A stretch of DNA of 64,000 nt from Lysobacteraceae bacterium. GTDB lineage: Bacteria > Bdellovibrionota > UBA1018 > JAGTJX01. The position numbers and the translations under genes are program-made. The DNA lies in NCBI GenBank assembly GCA_023657465.1, contig JAGTJX010000002.1, forward strand, positions 447,661-511,660, in the 5' to 3' direction. The notes beneath the pieces are model-generated. The model did no database searches. It was given only the letters and a program-made list of their open reading frames with translations, and was not told where the DNA came from. The stretch's first letter is position 1. Every line of letters starts with the position of its first letter. This document shows, piece after piece, positions 45,955 to 54,893 of the stretch.

Positions 45955-46914
45955 TTAGATGATGAACTCACCGGTTTTTAAGTTTCGCTTCTGGTAGAAG
46001 TAGCGCACAAACTTAGGATCGTGGTGTTTAGTATTCTCGATCAGTCGACCGATATCACCCTTTGGATTTTTGAATTTCTCTAAGATGATTCCGATTTTGA
46101 GATCCGGGAAGTGGGTGAGCATATCCACATCTCCGTCGCTATCACCTAAGACGAGAATAGGCCCTAGTGTAGCGTTGATTTCCTTTTTGATCGCGTCGAC
46201 TTTTCCCATTCTCCAAGTCATGAACCAATTTTCATCGTTCATGCGCATGCCTTTGATTTCGTTTCGTTCAAAATGAAAGCCTAGAGCCGGATCACAGGCA
46301 ATCGCTCGAATCACGCGTTCATCACTTGCAGTGACGACATAGAGTTTCACACCATGAGAACGCAGAAGATTCATGAGCCAGATGATTTCGCTGTGAATCG
46401 TGAGTTGACCATTGCGAAGAGCGATTCCGATCGATTCATGAGTGAGCTTCTCCACTTCATTGTCTGAAAACTTGAATAGCCACTTCAATACCCAGAGATA
46501 ACCAAACTTCGGTCCCAAATCAGGATGATCAATGTAGAGATCGTTGAGTTTCATTCCGAGAGCTACGAAGTTCTGGTGAGTTGGCTGTGTTTGTATTTCT
46601 GAGAGTGAGTAGCTGTGTTTGAGTGTGTCTAGTTTTTCTGCGCAGCTTACGAACTCAGCTTCGAGAGTCGCGAAGTCTGCGTGATGAGAAAGGTGAGTTG
46701 CAATTTCTGCGGGAGTGATTTTGTAGGAGAGAGTGGTGAGTTGGTAATGGAACAGAGTTTCTTGACAATCACCGTAGACGCAAGTGTGATCCCAATCGAA
46801 TACGGCATAAGGTGTTTGAGGTAAGTTTTCTAATAGTTTAAAAACCGCTAAGGGAATCTCTGGATTCCAACTAAGTGGCGTAACGTCTTTGATTTGTTTC
46901 ACGGATCTCGGCAC
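45955..46914 (-). CDS. HAD-family phosphatase (SerB-like)
   Basis: 319 residues. The HAD motifs are AVFDWDHTCVYGD (nucleophile Asp), LYVVTASDERVI and the Mg-binding LVLGDSDGDVDMLTHFPD. A helical cap domain lies between motifs one and two. It acts on a phosphorylated small molecule; the layout is that of the phosphoserine phosphatase group, but the substrate is unknown. Its start overlaps the dksA-like gene by 44 bases, so the two are co-transcribed. Confidence 0.8.
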   Translation of the reverse strand: MPRSVKQIKDVTPLSWNPEIPLAVFKLLENLPQTPYAVFDWDHTCVYGDCQETLFHYQLTTLSYKITPAEIATHLSHHADFATLEAEFVSCAEKLDTLKHSYSLSEIQTQPTHQNFVALGMKLNDLYIDHPDLGPKFGYLWVLKWLFKFSDNEVEKLTHESIGIALRNGQLTIHSEIIWLMNLLRSHGVKLYVVTASDERVIRAIACDPALGFHFERNEIKGMRMNDENWFMTWRMGKVDAIKKEINATLGPILVLGDSDGDVDMLTHFPDLKIGIILEKFKNPKGDIGRLIENTKHHDPKFVRYFYQKRNLKTGEFII

Positions 46915-47236
46915 CCTCGAAGCTTACTCTAGTCCAAGGTATAGCCATCAGTCTATCAGCTTCGATCTCTTCTTCCGTTTCTTCACAAATTCCGTATGTT
47001 CCTTGTTCAATGCGCTCGAGAGCTAGATCGATTTCTCGTAATTGAGCCATAAGCTTCTCACGTTGTACGAGAGAGGTGTGTTGATCGTCTAGAGCTTTGG
47101 CGATATCGCCTTCATCTCCGCTGATCGTGACGGCGAGTTGATCTGAGGATCCTCGTAATCCGTTTAGAATGTTCTGTCTGCTAGTCAGCAGTTTATTCTT
47201 GCACTTTTGATAGAGGTCATTTCTTGTTTTACTCAT
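46871..47236 (-). CDS. DksA/TraR-family regulator with degenerate zinc site
   Basis: 121 residues from ATG 47236, which follows GGAGGGGAAGGAAAT. A coiled-coil hairpin (LVQREKLMAQLREIDLALER) is followed by the family signature GTYGICEETEEEIEADRLMA. Only the first cysteine (GIC) of the usual four is kept; the others are Thr, Ser and Gly/Glu. DksA-type proteins enter the RNA polymerase secondary channel. A zinc-free variant is known for some DksA paralogues. It overlaps the HAD gene by 44 bases. Confidence 0.82.
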   Translation of the reverse strand: MSKTRNDLYQKCKNKLLTSRQNILNGLRGSSDQLAVTISGDEGDIAKALDDQHTSLVQREKLMAQLREIDLALERIEQGTYGICEETEEEIEADRLMAIPWTRVSFEGAEIRETNQRRYAT

Positions 47237-47358
47237 ATTTCCTTCCCCTCCGTGAGAAGAATCCCAACACATCTATGATAAGGAACAAATTGGTATTTTC
47301 ATCTCTTTTTATTTAAAAAAATAGCTGTCAAAAAACCAACTCACATTAATTCTCTCAT

Positions 47359-47388
47359 TTGACTAATAAACGTTAAGGACTCTAAAAT
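47359..47388 (+). promoter_or_regulatory. Sigma-70-like promoter candidate
   Basis: TTGACT and TAAAAT with an 18-base spacer. The expected start of transcription falls at about 47395, the A of the ATG of the acyltransferase gene, so the mRNA may be leaderless. No Shine-Dalgarno site is seen at a usable distance. Confidence 0.45.
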
Positions 47389-47394
47389 AGAGAG

Positions 47395-48228
47395 ATGTCA
47401 ATTCTCAGTCGTAACGCAAAACTCAAACCCAAACTCAGAATCAGCACTTGGCGCAAAGTCGCAATCGGAACGTGGAAGGATGCTGGAGATCCAAGCGTTT
47501 ACGGTGCAATCGAGATCGATGCGGGTCAAGCACTCGAGTGGATCGAGAAAGTACGAGTGAAGACAGGTGTGAAAGTCACTATGACACATTTTGTGGGAGT
47601 TGCTATCGCTCAGTGCATTCGCAAGCATCCTGCGATCAATTGCATCCTCCGTTTCGGAACGCTCTATCAGCGTGAGAACGTCGATGTGTTTTTCCAAGTA
47701 GCAACCGATCAGCATGGCCAAGATCTGTCAGGAATGGTGATTCGTAATGCGGATCAGAAAACTCCTGTGGAAATAGCACGAGAAATGGAAGCCAAGGTCA
47801 TCGACATCAGGCACAAGGGTGACAAAGATTACAAGCAAATGAAGGGCACAATTGGAATGCTGCCTGGAATATTAGTGGGCCCGTTCCTCACTCTTGGTGG
47901 TTTCTTCCTCTACACGCTCAATCTTTGGGGAAGTTGGTTGGGTTCTCCACGAGATTCCTTCGGTTCTTGTATGGTAACGAGTGTGGGGGGATTGGGGTTG
48001 GATATGGGATTTGCTCCGCTCGTTCCTTATTCACGTTGTCCATTTCTCATTGCAGTTGGAGCAGTTCAAGAGAAGGCTTGGGTAGTAGATGGTAAGATCG
48101 AAGTGCGTCCGATCCTGCGCCTCTGTGCGACGTTTGATCACAGATTAGTGGACGGTGTACATGCTAGTCACATGGTGAAGGCGCTTAGGGCGTTTTTTTC
48201 CGATCCACATTCTTCTCTTCCGATTTGA
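47395..48228 (+). CDS. 2-oxoacid dehydrogenase E2-type acyltransferase domain protein
   Basis: 277 residues consisting only of the CAT-like catalytic domain of E2 acyltransferases, with no lipoyl or binding domain. The catalytic motif is TFDHRLVDGVH; MVTSVGGLGLDMGFAPLVP is the matching core region. A hydrophobic loop (ILVGPFLTLGGFFLYTLNLW) is inserted before it. It probably uses a CoA thioester as a stand-alone acyltransferase. No E1 or E3 gene is nearby. Its end overlaps the convergent gene by 44 bases. Confidence 0.8.
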   Translation: MSILSRNAKLKPKLRISTWRKVAIGTWKDAGDPSVYGAIEIDAGQALEWIEKVRVKTGVKVTMTHFVGVAIAQCIRKHPAINCILRFGTLYQRENVDVFFQVATDQHGQDLSGMVIRNADQKTPVEIAREMEAKVIDIRHKGDKDYKQMKGTIGMLPGILVGPFLTLGGFFLYTLNLWGSWLGSPRDSFGSCMVTSVGGLGLDMGFAPLVPYSRCPFLIAVGAVQEKAWVVDGKIEVRPILRLCATFDHRLVDGVHASHMVKALRAFFSDPHSSLPI

Positions 48229-48874
48229 TAGCCGCTTTAATGATTGCGTCAATATAACCTTCTGCAAGGGACTTACCTTTGAAGTCCACAATCGCTTTGA
48301 TCACAAATGGTGGCACTACTGTGTGCAGATCGAACACAAGTGCGTAGCGAATGTAGTTCATCTGTGGCTTCGTCTCTTCGCGCGGGAGTGACTTGATGTA
48401 GAAGTATCCTGCGAAGTCATTGAAGCTGGTATCGATTGGATCTTTCCATTCATTTTCTTTTTTGATCGGGATCCAACTGAGCCCAAGAGCAAAACCCTTT
48501 TCCAAATTAATAAACTCTTTAAGATCAAAATAATCTCTTGAGTGCACGCCCATAGTTTCCGAATGCATCCAGAAGATAGAATCTTTTACAGATTTTGATT
48601 CCTCGATACCCGGAACAGAAATTTCGTCGTACTGATCAATTTCGCTCACTGCTTTTTTTATGGATGAGAAGGAAATTCCCTCAGAGAGATAGACTGCGTC
48701 CATCGTGATTTTTCTTTTTTTCTTAGAAATTTTTATTTTCATCTGACCTGGATTCATGGAACTTGCAGGTGAGTCTTTCGATTCTGTGAAGAATTGAGGT
48801 AGTGGTTTCTCTTGTGCGATGACAGCAGAGGTGTTGATCAGTTGTGTGAGTAGGATCGCTATTGTCGTAAACAT
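48185..48874 (-). CDS. Exported START-like lipid-binding protein
   Basis: 229 residues. It has a signal peptide (MFTTIAILLTQLINTSAVIA). The mature part looks like a START/SRPBCC fold: KKAVSEIDQYDEISVPGIEE and IFWMHSETMGVHSRDYFDLK, then YALVFDLHTVVPPFVIKAIV ending in a C-terminal helix (SLAEGYIDAIIKAAIKSEE). This suggests binding of a hydrophobic ligand in the periplasm (inference). The end overlaps the acyltransferase gene by 44 bases. Confidence 0.55.
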   Translation of the reverse strand: MFTTIAILLTQLINTSAVIAQEKPLPQFFTESKDSPASSMNPGQMKIKISKKKRKITMDAVYLSEGISFSSIKKAVSEIDQYDEISVPGIEESKSVKDSIFWMHSETMGVHSRDYFDLKEFINLEKGFALGLSWIPIKKENEWKDPIDTSFNDFAGYFYIKSLPREETKPQMNYIRYALVFDLHTVVPPFVIKAIVDFKGKSLAEGYIDAIIKAAIKSEEKNVDRKKTP

Positions 48875-48935
48875 TTTTCCTACTCATCTCTTAAAATCTC
48901 TATTAGGTCAAAGGTGGTTTTCTGACTTCATTACT

Positions 48936-48963
48936 TTGACTTATTGCATCCAATAAATATAAC
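48936..48963 (+). promoter_or_regulatory. Sigma-70-like promoter candidate for the metalloprotease
   Basis: TTGACT and TATAAC with a 16-base spacer lie 71 bases before the ATG at 49034. A second AT-rich box (TATATAAAA) lies closer to the gene. The ribosome site GGGGAGAAATA precedes the ATG. Confidence 0.4.
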
Positions 48964-49033
48964 TGGTCAACTCTCTTTTTACCCTATATAAAACGCGCAC
49001 CAAAAAGTCCTTTTGGGTGGGGAGAAATAATTA

Positions 49034-51739
49034 ATGTTTAAAAAATTGAGACTCGTGTCTTTAATTTTCGCAGTTGGATGTTCATCACAAAATGGCTTTG
49101 ATTCGAAGCTCGATGTCAAAGCCCCAGCCTTGATCAGCTCAAGCTTTCGCATTCAAGCGACTGAGCCTTCACCGATCTCGCTCGATAAAGCAAAAATCGT
49201 CATCAATAAATCTTCATTAGACAAAGAGTTCTTGCTCCAAGCTTCACTCATTTTGCAGGCAGACGTAGCATTAGGCTCTGGCCTCAAGAGCCGTATCGTT
49301 GCATTCAAACAACGCGGCGAAAAACTCTACATGATGGAAGCGACACAAGGTCACACCCTCTCAACAGATACACCTCAGAATTTCATCTTAGCTGAGTTTC
49401 CGATCACTGCTCAATCAGATGAGACGATCACTTTTGATTTCAATGCTGGAATGAAAGATGTTTATCTCATGGGTGACTGGGGCGCTTCAGACTTCAGTGG
49501 AAACGTTTACGACGCTGTTGGAAGTTTCTACTCAATTTCTGCTAAGAACGCTTTCATCGAAAAAGCAGAGTTAAATGCTAACAATCAACTCGTGATTAGC
49601 CAAATTTCACAATTACCGATCACGGAACAAGGCTTTGCAATGAACTACCCAACTGAAGTTCGTTACTACTTGAGCCCTTATCAAGTGAATCCTGATTACG
49701 TTGCGATGAAGTCTGGAAACTTCGACCGAGTTGGATTCTTCGAAGTGGCTCCACAGCACACATTGAATGGTAAGGATGTCACTTATGTTTCTAAATGGGA
49801 CATCTCTAAGAAGCCGATTGTGTATGCAGTTTCTGCAAACACACCTGCTGAATACAAACAAGCTGTGAAAGATGGCGCTCTCTATTGGAACAAGGTTTTC
49901 GGATCAGATGTAATTCAAGTAGTTGACGGCGCACAAGGCGTTACTGCTCCAGACATCAATGCAAACGTCATCCAATGGGTAAACTGGGATGATGCAGGCT
50001 TCGCTTATGCGGATGCTCAAATGGATCCACGTAACGGAGAGATCCAACACGCTCAAGTTTATTTCACGAGTGCATTCGCATTCCATGGAAAAGACTCTGC
50101 ACGTGGATTGCTCCGTCTTCTCAACGCTCCAGCAACTCGCCATGATGTCATCGGCGATGAAATGGACGAAGAAGAAATCACTCTTCCTTCTAGCATCAAC
50201 TCTAAGAAGGACATAGTTGCTCTTCGTAAGTTGGTGAGTGGTCAATCCAAAATGGATCAGAGAATGAGCAAAGTGAATCAACTTCGCGGTCTTAAGATTG
50301 CAAACATGACTCAGACGGGAATGTGCAATAGACATTTCACTCATGAGCTCGCTCAATCATTAGAGAACATGTTGGCTGAAGATCCAACGGATGCACAAGT
50401 AGCTAAAGCATCGCAAGATTATGTTCGTGAAGTCGTTGCTCACGAAATTGGTCACACTTTAGGATTGAGACATAATTTCGCTGGTAACTTGGTTGCAAAC
50501 TATTCGCTCAGTAGCCGCAAGGCACTTGCTAAGGAGTACTTATCAACTGGTAATGCTCCTGCAGGAGTCGTGACTACAAGTTCAGTCATGGAATACCAAG
50601 CATTCGAAGAAGCTGCGATGACAGGCGACCAAATCGGAAAAGGCACAGCGGCTTACTCATATGATGTGGCTGCAATCAATACACTCTATAAGAATAAGAA
50701 ATACGCTTACAATGAGACTCCTGTATTCTGTACAGATTCTCATTCAGGTGTATTCTCTGATTGTAATGTGTTTGACTACGGTTCGTCGTACATTGAATAC
50801 AGTAAGTCAGCTGTAGAAGATCAGATCGCTGCTCTTCCATCTCGAGTCTTTGAAAGATTCGTAGCTGCAAAAACTCCAACAGGTGGAGCAGATGCAACAG
50901 TGATAGAATTTGTAAGACTTCCCCGAGCAGACAGAATGGCTGTGAACATCATCATCGAGAGATTCTTGTCTTACTTACAATTCACTCCTGAAGGTGGATT
51001 GCTCAAAGTTCGTAGACAATTTCCAAACTCAAGCTCAATCTTTGCAGAGAAAATCCGTAAAGCAGAACTTGATTATGTTGATGGAGAACTCACTAGGCTC
51101 GGCGGCGCAGACAGAGTCTACGCAGAAATCGGTCTTGATGTGGCTGCAAAAGCTCAGCAACAGTTCATGCTCCTTGCTTCTCTCTATCAGGATGGAAAAG
51201 GTAATGCTGGACAAGCATACTCTTTCACGGCTGATGAGTTAGATGTGATGGCTCAAATGAGTGAAGCGTACTTCAAGCAAGTTCAGAAGTTCCTCTTGTT
51301 TTTTGACAATGGAATCATGAACGGTGCGTTTGATGGACTACCTCTTGCAGATCACGTTGCAACTGAGAAGCTCGGTCAGAACTTCAAAACTCGTATGAGA
51401 AAAGTGCTCTTCGCTTCAGATCCTCTGGATATCATCTTTGCTAATATCGATGTTCCATCGAAAGAGAATCCTACCATCACTAACGTGGTAACGGCGAAAC
51501 TCCCAAAATTCAAGTATGAGCTCGCTCATCGTATGATGACAGCGACATACTTGAGAGCGGGACGTTCTCCTTCGATTGATAAGCTTGTCGATGACAAGAA
51601 GGCAATTCAGAAGGATCTTCGTGACAACCTCTCAGCAGCACTCGGGACTTCGATTGATACAATCGATGTGACCAAGCTTTCAAAAGACGCTGCAAAATGG
51701 GTCAATGAAGCGCGTGCTGTACTTCTTTCGATTCAGTAA
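49034..51739 (+). CDS. Zinc-dependent metalloprotease lipoprotein
   Basis: 901 residues. It has a lipoprotein signal (MFKKLRLVSLIFAVGC, Cys16). The protease site HEIGHTLGLRHNFAGN is near residue 470, with SVMEYQAFEEAAMTG as the likely Met-turn region. It resembles the large zinc-dependent metalloproteases with DUF5117/DUF4953-type domains (from memory). It is exposed on the cell envelope, on either the inner or outer face of the outer membrane. It is the longest exported protease here, alongside S8, matrixin and C11 enzymes. Confidence 0.82.
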   Translation: MFKKLRLVSLIFAVGCSSQNGFDSKLDVKAPALISSSFRIQATEPSPISLDKAKIVINKSSLDKEFLLQASLILQADVALGSGLKSRIVAFKQRGEKLYMMEATQGHTLSTDTPQNFILAEFPITAQSDETITFDFNAGMKDVYLMGDWGASDFSGNVYDAVGSFYSISAKNAFIEKAELNANNQLVISQISQLPITEQGFAMNYPTEVRYYLSPYQVNPDYVAMKSGNFDRVGFFEVAPQHTLNGKDVTYVSKWDISKKPIVYAVSANTPAEYKQAVKDGALYWNKVFGSDVIQVVDGAQGVTAPDINANVIQWVNWDDAGFAYADAQMDPRNGEIQHAQVYFTSAFAFHGKDSARGLLRLLNAPATRHDVIGDEMDEEEITLPSSINSKKDIVALRKLVSGQSKMDQRMSKVNQLRGLKIANMTQTGMCNRHFTHELAQSLENMLAEDPTDAQVAKASQDYVREVVAHEIGHTLGLRHNFAGNLVANYSLSSRKALAKEYLSTGNAPAGVVTTSSVMEYQAFEEAAMTGDQIGKGTAAYSYDVAAINTLYKNKKYAYNETPVFCTDSHSGVFSDCNVFDYGSSYIEYSKSAVEDQIAALPSRVFERFVAAKTPTGGADATVIEFVRLPRADRMAVNIIIERFLSYLQFTPEGGLLKVRRQFPNSSSIFAEKIRKAELDYVDGELTRLGGADRVYAEIGLDVAAKAQQQFMLLASLYQDGKGNAGQAYSFTADELDVMAQMSEAYFKQVQKFLLFFDNGIMNGAFDGLPLADHVATEKLGQNFKTRMRKVLFASDPLDIIFANIDVPSKENPTITNVVTAKLPKFKYELAHRMMTATYLRAGRSPSIDKLVDDKKAIQKDLRDNLSAALGTSIDTIDVTKLSKDAAKWVNEARAVLLSIQ

Positions 51740-51753
51740 TTGAACTGTACTAT

Positions 51754-52364
51754 TTGGGGAGTACGGTAAATGTTAAAAAACAAAGACCCGGAGCGAGGAT
51801 ATTATCCCTGCTTCGGGTTTTTTTATTCACTACTTTAATCTTTGCTGAGACGCAGGCATCATGGATGGGTTCTACGATCCTAAGTTGCCAGATTTCAAGC
51901 GCAGAATCCCTTGGATGTTTCCAGATGACGGATGTCCAATAAGAGCAGAGTGGGTGGTTAGGAAAGCATTCCAGCGGAATGCGAGCAATCAGTTCTCAAA
52001 AATATTTTTGTTTGGAGAATTAGATCTCGATACTCCCTACCATCCGGAAGGTAAAATTTCGTGTTGGTATCACGAGGCTGCAGGAATCATATTCCAAGGA
52101 GTTACTTACGTTTTTGAACAGTCTGTCGATGCCACGCAACCTTTAGCGGTGAATAATTGGGCTGAGAGAATTGGCCATTATACTTTTAATACTCTGGTTT
52201 CAGTATGTACGGGCGGTTCACTAGATCCTTCATCACTTTGCGATGAAAAACCTTTTGAGATGTCCTCTCCAGTCGCAGTAAAGACAGTGCATTCACTTCT
52301 GAACAAAGAGCACGCTCGCGTAGGTCATTTGGGTTTGAATCCTTCGCAAGTATTAGGCGAGTAG
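51754..52364 (+). pseudogene. Protein-glutaminase-like protein, signal peptide in another frame
   Basis: The intact part is 51861-52364 (168 codons from ATG): MDGFYDPKLPDFKRRIPWMF, then PDDGCPIRAEW (likely catalytic Cys), KIFLFGELDLDTPYHPEGKI and CWYHEAAGIIFQGV with the likely catalytic His. This resembles the protein-glutaminase domain of exported deamidases (from memory). Upstream, in a different frame, runs a signal-peptide-like stretch (RILSLLRVFLFTTLIFAETQ) from a TTG at 51754. A one-base loss near 51850-51862 would have separated them. Otherwise the gene is cytoplasmic from ATG 51861 and the signal is chance. Confidence 0.5.
51786..51824 (+). terminator. Rho-independent terminator after the metalloprotease
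   Basis: Arms ACCCGGAGC and GCTTCGGGT with a loop of about 15 bases, followed by T7. It lies 47 bases after the metalloprotease stop. The same bases fall in the frame that would encode the signal peptide of the next gene. Confidence 0.75.
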
Positions 52365-52379
52365 CCGCTTGGTTGAAAT

Positions 52380-53348
52380 CTAATATATGAACTTGGGTGC
52401 GGAATAAGCGATGACCTGTCCGCCCCAATCTTTTTTGAACTGATTCACGCGGTGATAGGGATCACTCTCAGTCGTGTCCTCTTTGAATCCATTAAAGTCA
52501 TAAAAGAGAACGCCTCGTGATCTCGCTTCATTGATTGCAGCGTGATGTGCAAGCCTCGCTGTGCTAACCCAAGCGGGAGTTGTATCAGTTCTCTGATCTG
52601 AGCCAAAGAGGAAGTAAGCAGTGGTTGCAGTGTATCCGATGAGTAGGTTCGTCTCAACTTGAGAACCTAACTGAGATCGGATCCACATCCATTCAACCTC
52701 ATCACCTGTACCGTTTTCAATTAGTGCCATGAACCAAGGAAGCGGAGGGAGATAGACCGTCTCACGTGCACTATTTTTGAGAGCTGTAACTAGTTCAGGG
52801 ATAAGCTCTGGAGTGAGCTTCCTGACACTTGTCTCGGGTTTTTCTTTAAAGTTTTGATTGAGGCTTCGCTTGAGTCTGGGCTTGTAATGTTTGAGTTGAA
52901 GGTCTTCAGATTCTTGAACAGGGACACACAGAGTGGCAGCGTAATGGACTTCCTCTGGCTGGTCGATGAGATGTGAGTAGAGAGTATTCTCATCAAACTT
53001 AGCCCATCTGGGATGAATGATGAGTTGGCCCCCATCCTCTATACAAGTGCGCGCGTGGAAGACGAACTCATGAAGCTCGATATGAGCAAGGGACTTGTCA
53101 TACCAGTGAATGAGTGGTCCGTTCACACACTCGAGATTACCTTCGATAGAGAAGAGTAAGCCCCCAATGTTCTGATCGCTATCAAATACGAGGTGTACTG
53201 GGATTCCAAGTCCTGCCATTGCAGCTCCCCAGGATAATCTTTGCGCAAGGGGGACATCAGTGCCTTCGTTTAGGTGCATAGCAATGAGAGAGTTCCAGGC
53301 CTTAAGGTCGGCCTTCGTTAGCTCCTGCCATGGGCGAATGATCCACAT
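52380..53348 (-). CDS. FemAB/GNAT-type acyltransferase
   Basis: 322 residues with the FemXAB double-GNAT layout. Seen: KHYKPRLKRSLNQNFKEKP in the middle, SVRKLTPELIPELVTALKNS at the start of the second domain, and the ending YDFNGFKEDTTESDPYHRVN then QFKKDWGGQVIAYSAP, the typical FemAB finish. FemX-type proteins add amino acids from aminoacyl-tRNA to cell-wall precursors; other members modify polysaccharides, so the substrate is open. It follows the DUF962 gene by 2 bases. Confidence 0.82.
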   Translation of the reverse strand: MWIIRPWQELTKADLKAWNSLIAMHLNEGTDVPLAQRLSWGAAMAGLGIPVHLVFDSDQNIGGLLFSIEGNLECVNGPLIHWYDKSLAHIELHEFVFHARTCIEDGGQLIIHPRWAKFDENTLYSHLIDQPEEVHYAATLCVPVQESEDLQLKHYKPRLKRSLNQNFKEKPETSVRKLTPELIPELVTALKNSARETVYLPPLPWFMALIENGTGDEVEWMWIRSQLGSQVETNLLIGYTATTAYFLFGSDQRTDTTPAWVSTARLAHHAAINEARSRGVLFYDFNGFKEDTTESDPYHRVNQFKKDWGGQVIAYSAPKFIY

Positions 53349-53350
53349 GT

Positions 53351-53680
53351 TTAGGAAGTTTGCTTGAGTCTAGAGTTCGACTCGAATGAGAGTTTGCCAG
53401 AGAGTAGGTGCCAGAACATGACGAAGTCAGCTGCGAGGCTATAGAGAGGATACTTGAAGGTTGCGGGTCTATTCTTCTCGAACTTGAAGTGTCCCACCCA
53501 TGCGAATCCGTAGCCAACGATAGGAATGAACTTGATCAAGCCCCAGTTCCCATTCGTAAGCGCCATCCACACGATCGTGATGACAAGTGAAGTACCAATG
53601 AAGTGAAGGATCTTGCACTTACGATTACGGTGTTCTTTCAGATAGTAGGGATAGAACTCTTTGAATGATTCAAATCTCAT
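53351..53680 (-). CDS. DUF962 (Mpo1-like) membrane protein
   Basis: 109 residues from ATG 53680 (MRFESFKEFYPYYLKEHRNR), the family's usual start. The DUF962 pattern is RNRKCKILHFIGTSLVITIV, GYGFAWVGHFKFEKNRPATF and SLAADFVMFWHLLSGKL, with three membrane stretches. The yeast relative Mpo1 is a dioxygenase acting on 2-hydroxy fatty acids; the histidines in LHFIGT, GHFKFEKNRP and FWHLL match its metal ligands. It is upstream of femAB in a tight pair. Confidence 0.85.
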   Translation of the reverse strand: MRFESFKEFYPYYLKEHRNRKCKILHFIGTSLVITIVWMALTNGNWGLIKFIPIVGYGFAWVGHFKFEKNRPATFKYPLYSLAADFVMFWHLLSGKLSFESNSRLKQTS

Positions 53681-53774
53681 ATACTCAAGAATAAATGATA
53701 ATGAGGTTGTGTGCGAGTAGAAATTTTGGGGCAATATTCATTGAGAATGAACAATAATGTGATACTTTTTTTGC

Positions 53775-54884
53775 ATGAAAAGGTATTTTGCTTTTTGCAT
53801 CACTCTGGCTGTGCTGTCTTGCGTTATTGAGTCCTCACACGCAAAACCAAAGCCTAAGAATTCAGAAAAATGGACGATTCTTTTCTACTGGGCTGTTGAT
53901 AACGATCTTTATGATTTTAGCGTCCCTTATTTCGAAGCGCTCAAGAAGATTCCTACAAGTCAAGAAGTCTCCTTATTCGCTGAATATGATTTTCCAGGCG
54001 ATCGTTCGACTGAGAGAATTTTAATTACAGAAGGCAAACAATTCACGATTGAAAAAATTGGAGAGAAGAATAGTGCTGATCCCGAAGCGTTGAGTGAGTT
54101 CATTGATGCAGGCAAAAAATTATTCCCCGCTGACAGAACGATTCTCGTGATTGGAAGCCATGGTTCGAATTGGAGTGGTGTGATCAGCGATGAAACATCT
54201 AAGAGTTACATGAAGCTAAGTGAATTGAGATCCGCACTTGCTGGAAAGAAACTTGATCTCGTGATCTTCGATGCTTGTAGGATGGCGTTTTTTGAGACTT
54301 TTTTGACGTTGAAGAATCGTGCAGATTATTTCTTGGCATCTCCATCAGATGTGGATGGATTTAATCATGTCACCCCACTTACGAAGCTCATCCAGAATAG
54401 GAAGATGAGTCTTCCTGAATTAGGTAAGCTCTATGTTGAGAGCTACCCAACTACATTAGTTGATGATCCGAATGCACGCACGACTGCTTCATTCATCACG
54501 ACTAAAGCTTCTCCTCATATCACTCAGGAGTTGGAAGAGTTCTTCAGACTGCTCGGAAAGAAAACGCCTGTAGAACTCATACGCTTCAGAGATAATCTCA
54601 GTACTTCAGCTAGTGCTGATGGCGATATTTATTATGATCTATTTGAAGTGATTGAGAAAGCAGGAGCATCATTCCTTGACCTCAGTTACAAAGCAGAGTT
54701 CTTATCTGCAAAGTACACTATGACTGCTAAGTCTCTCGTGCTCTATCGGACAGATTCGAAGAAGAGCGAGTATCGCTCAGGAATCGACATCACTTGTGCT
54801 AAGGACGTCGAAGAGTACCGAACCTCTTTAGCAGGTAAGCGCTTGCCTAAGTGGTCTAAGCTTTGTGAAATTTGGAAAAGATAA
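53775..54884 (+). CDS. Clostripain-family (C11) cysteine protease
   Basis: 369 residues. It has a signal peptide (YFAFCITLAVLSCVIESSHA). The caspase-like C11 core shows WTILFYWAVDNDLYDF, the catalytic His in VIGSHGSNWSGVI and the catalytic Cys in LVIFDACRMAFFE. It is an exported protease, probably cleaving after Arg or Lys as in clostripain. It is 9 bases upstream of the cinA-like gene. Confidence 0.85.
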   Translation: MKRYFAFCITLAVLSCVIESSHAKPKPKNSEKWTILFYWAVDNDLYDFSVPYFEALKKIPTSQEVSLFAEYDFPGDRSTERILITEGKQFTIEKIGEKNSADPEALSEFIDAGKKLFPADRTILVIGSHGSNWSGVISDETSKSYMKLSELRSALAGKKLDLVIFDACRMAFFETFLTLKNRADYFLASPSDVDGFNHVTPLTKLIQNRKMSLPELGKLYVESYPTTLVDDPNARTTASFITTKASPHITQELEEFFRLLGKKTPVELIRFRDNLSTSASADGDIYYDLFEVIEKAGASFLDLSYKAEFLSAKYTMTAKSLVLYRTDSKKSEYRSGIDITCAKDVEEYRTSLAGKRLPKWSKLCEIWKR

Positions 54885-54893
54885 TCAAACGAT

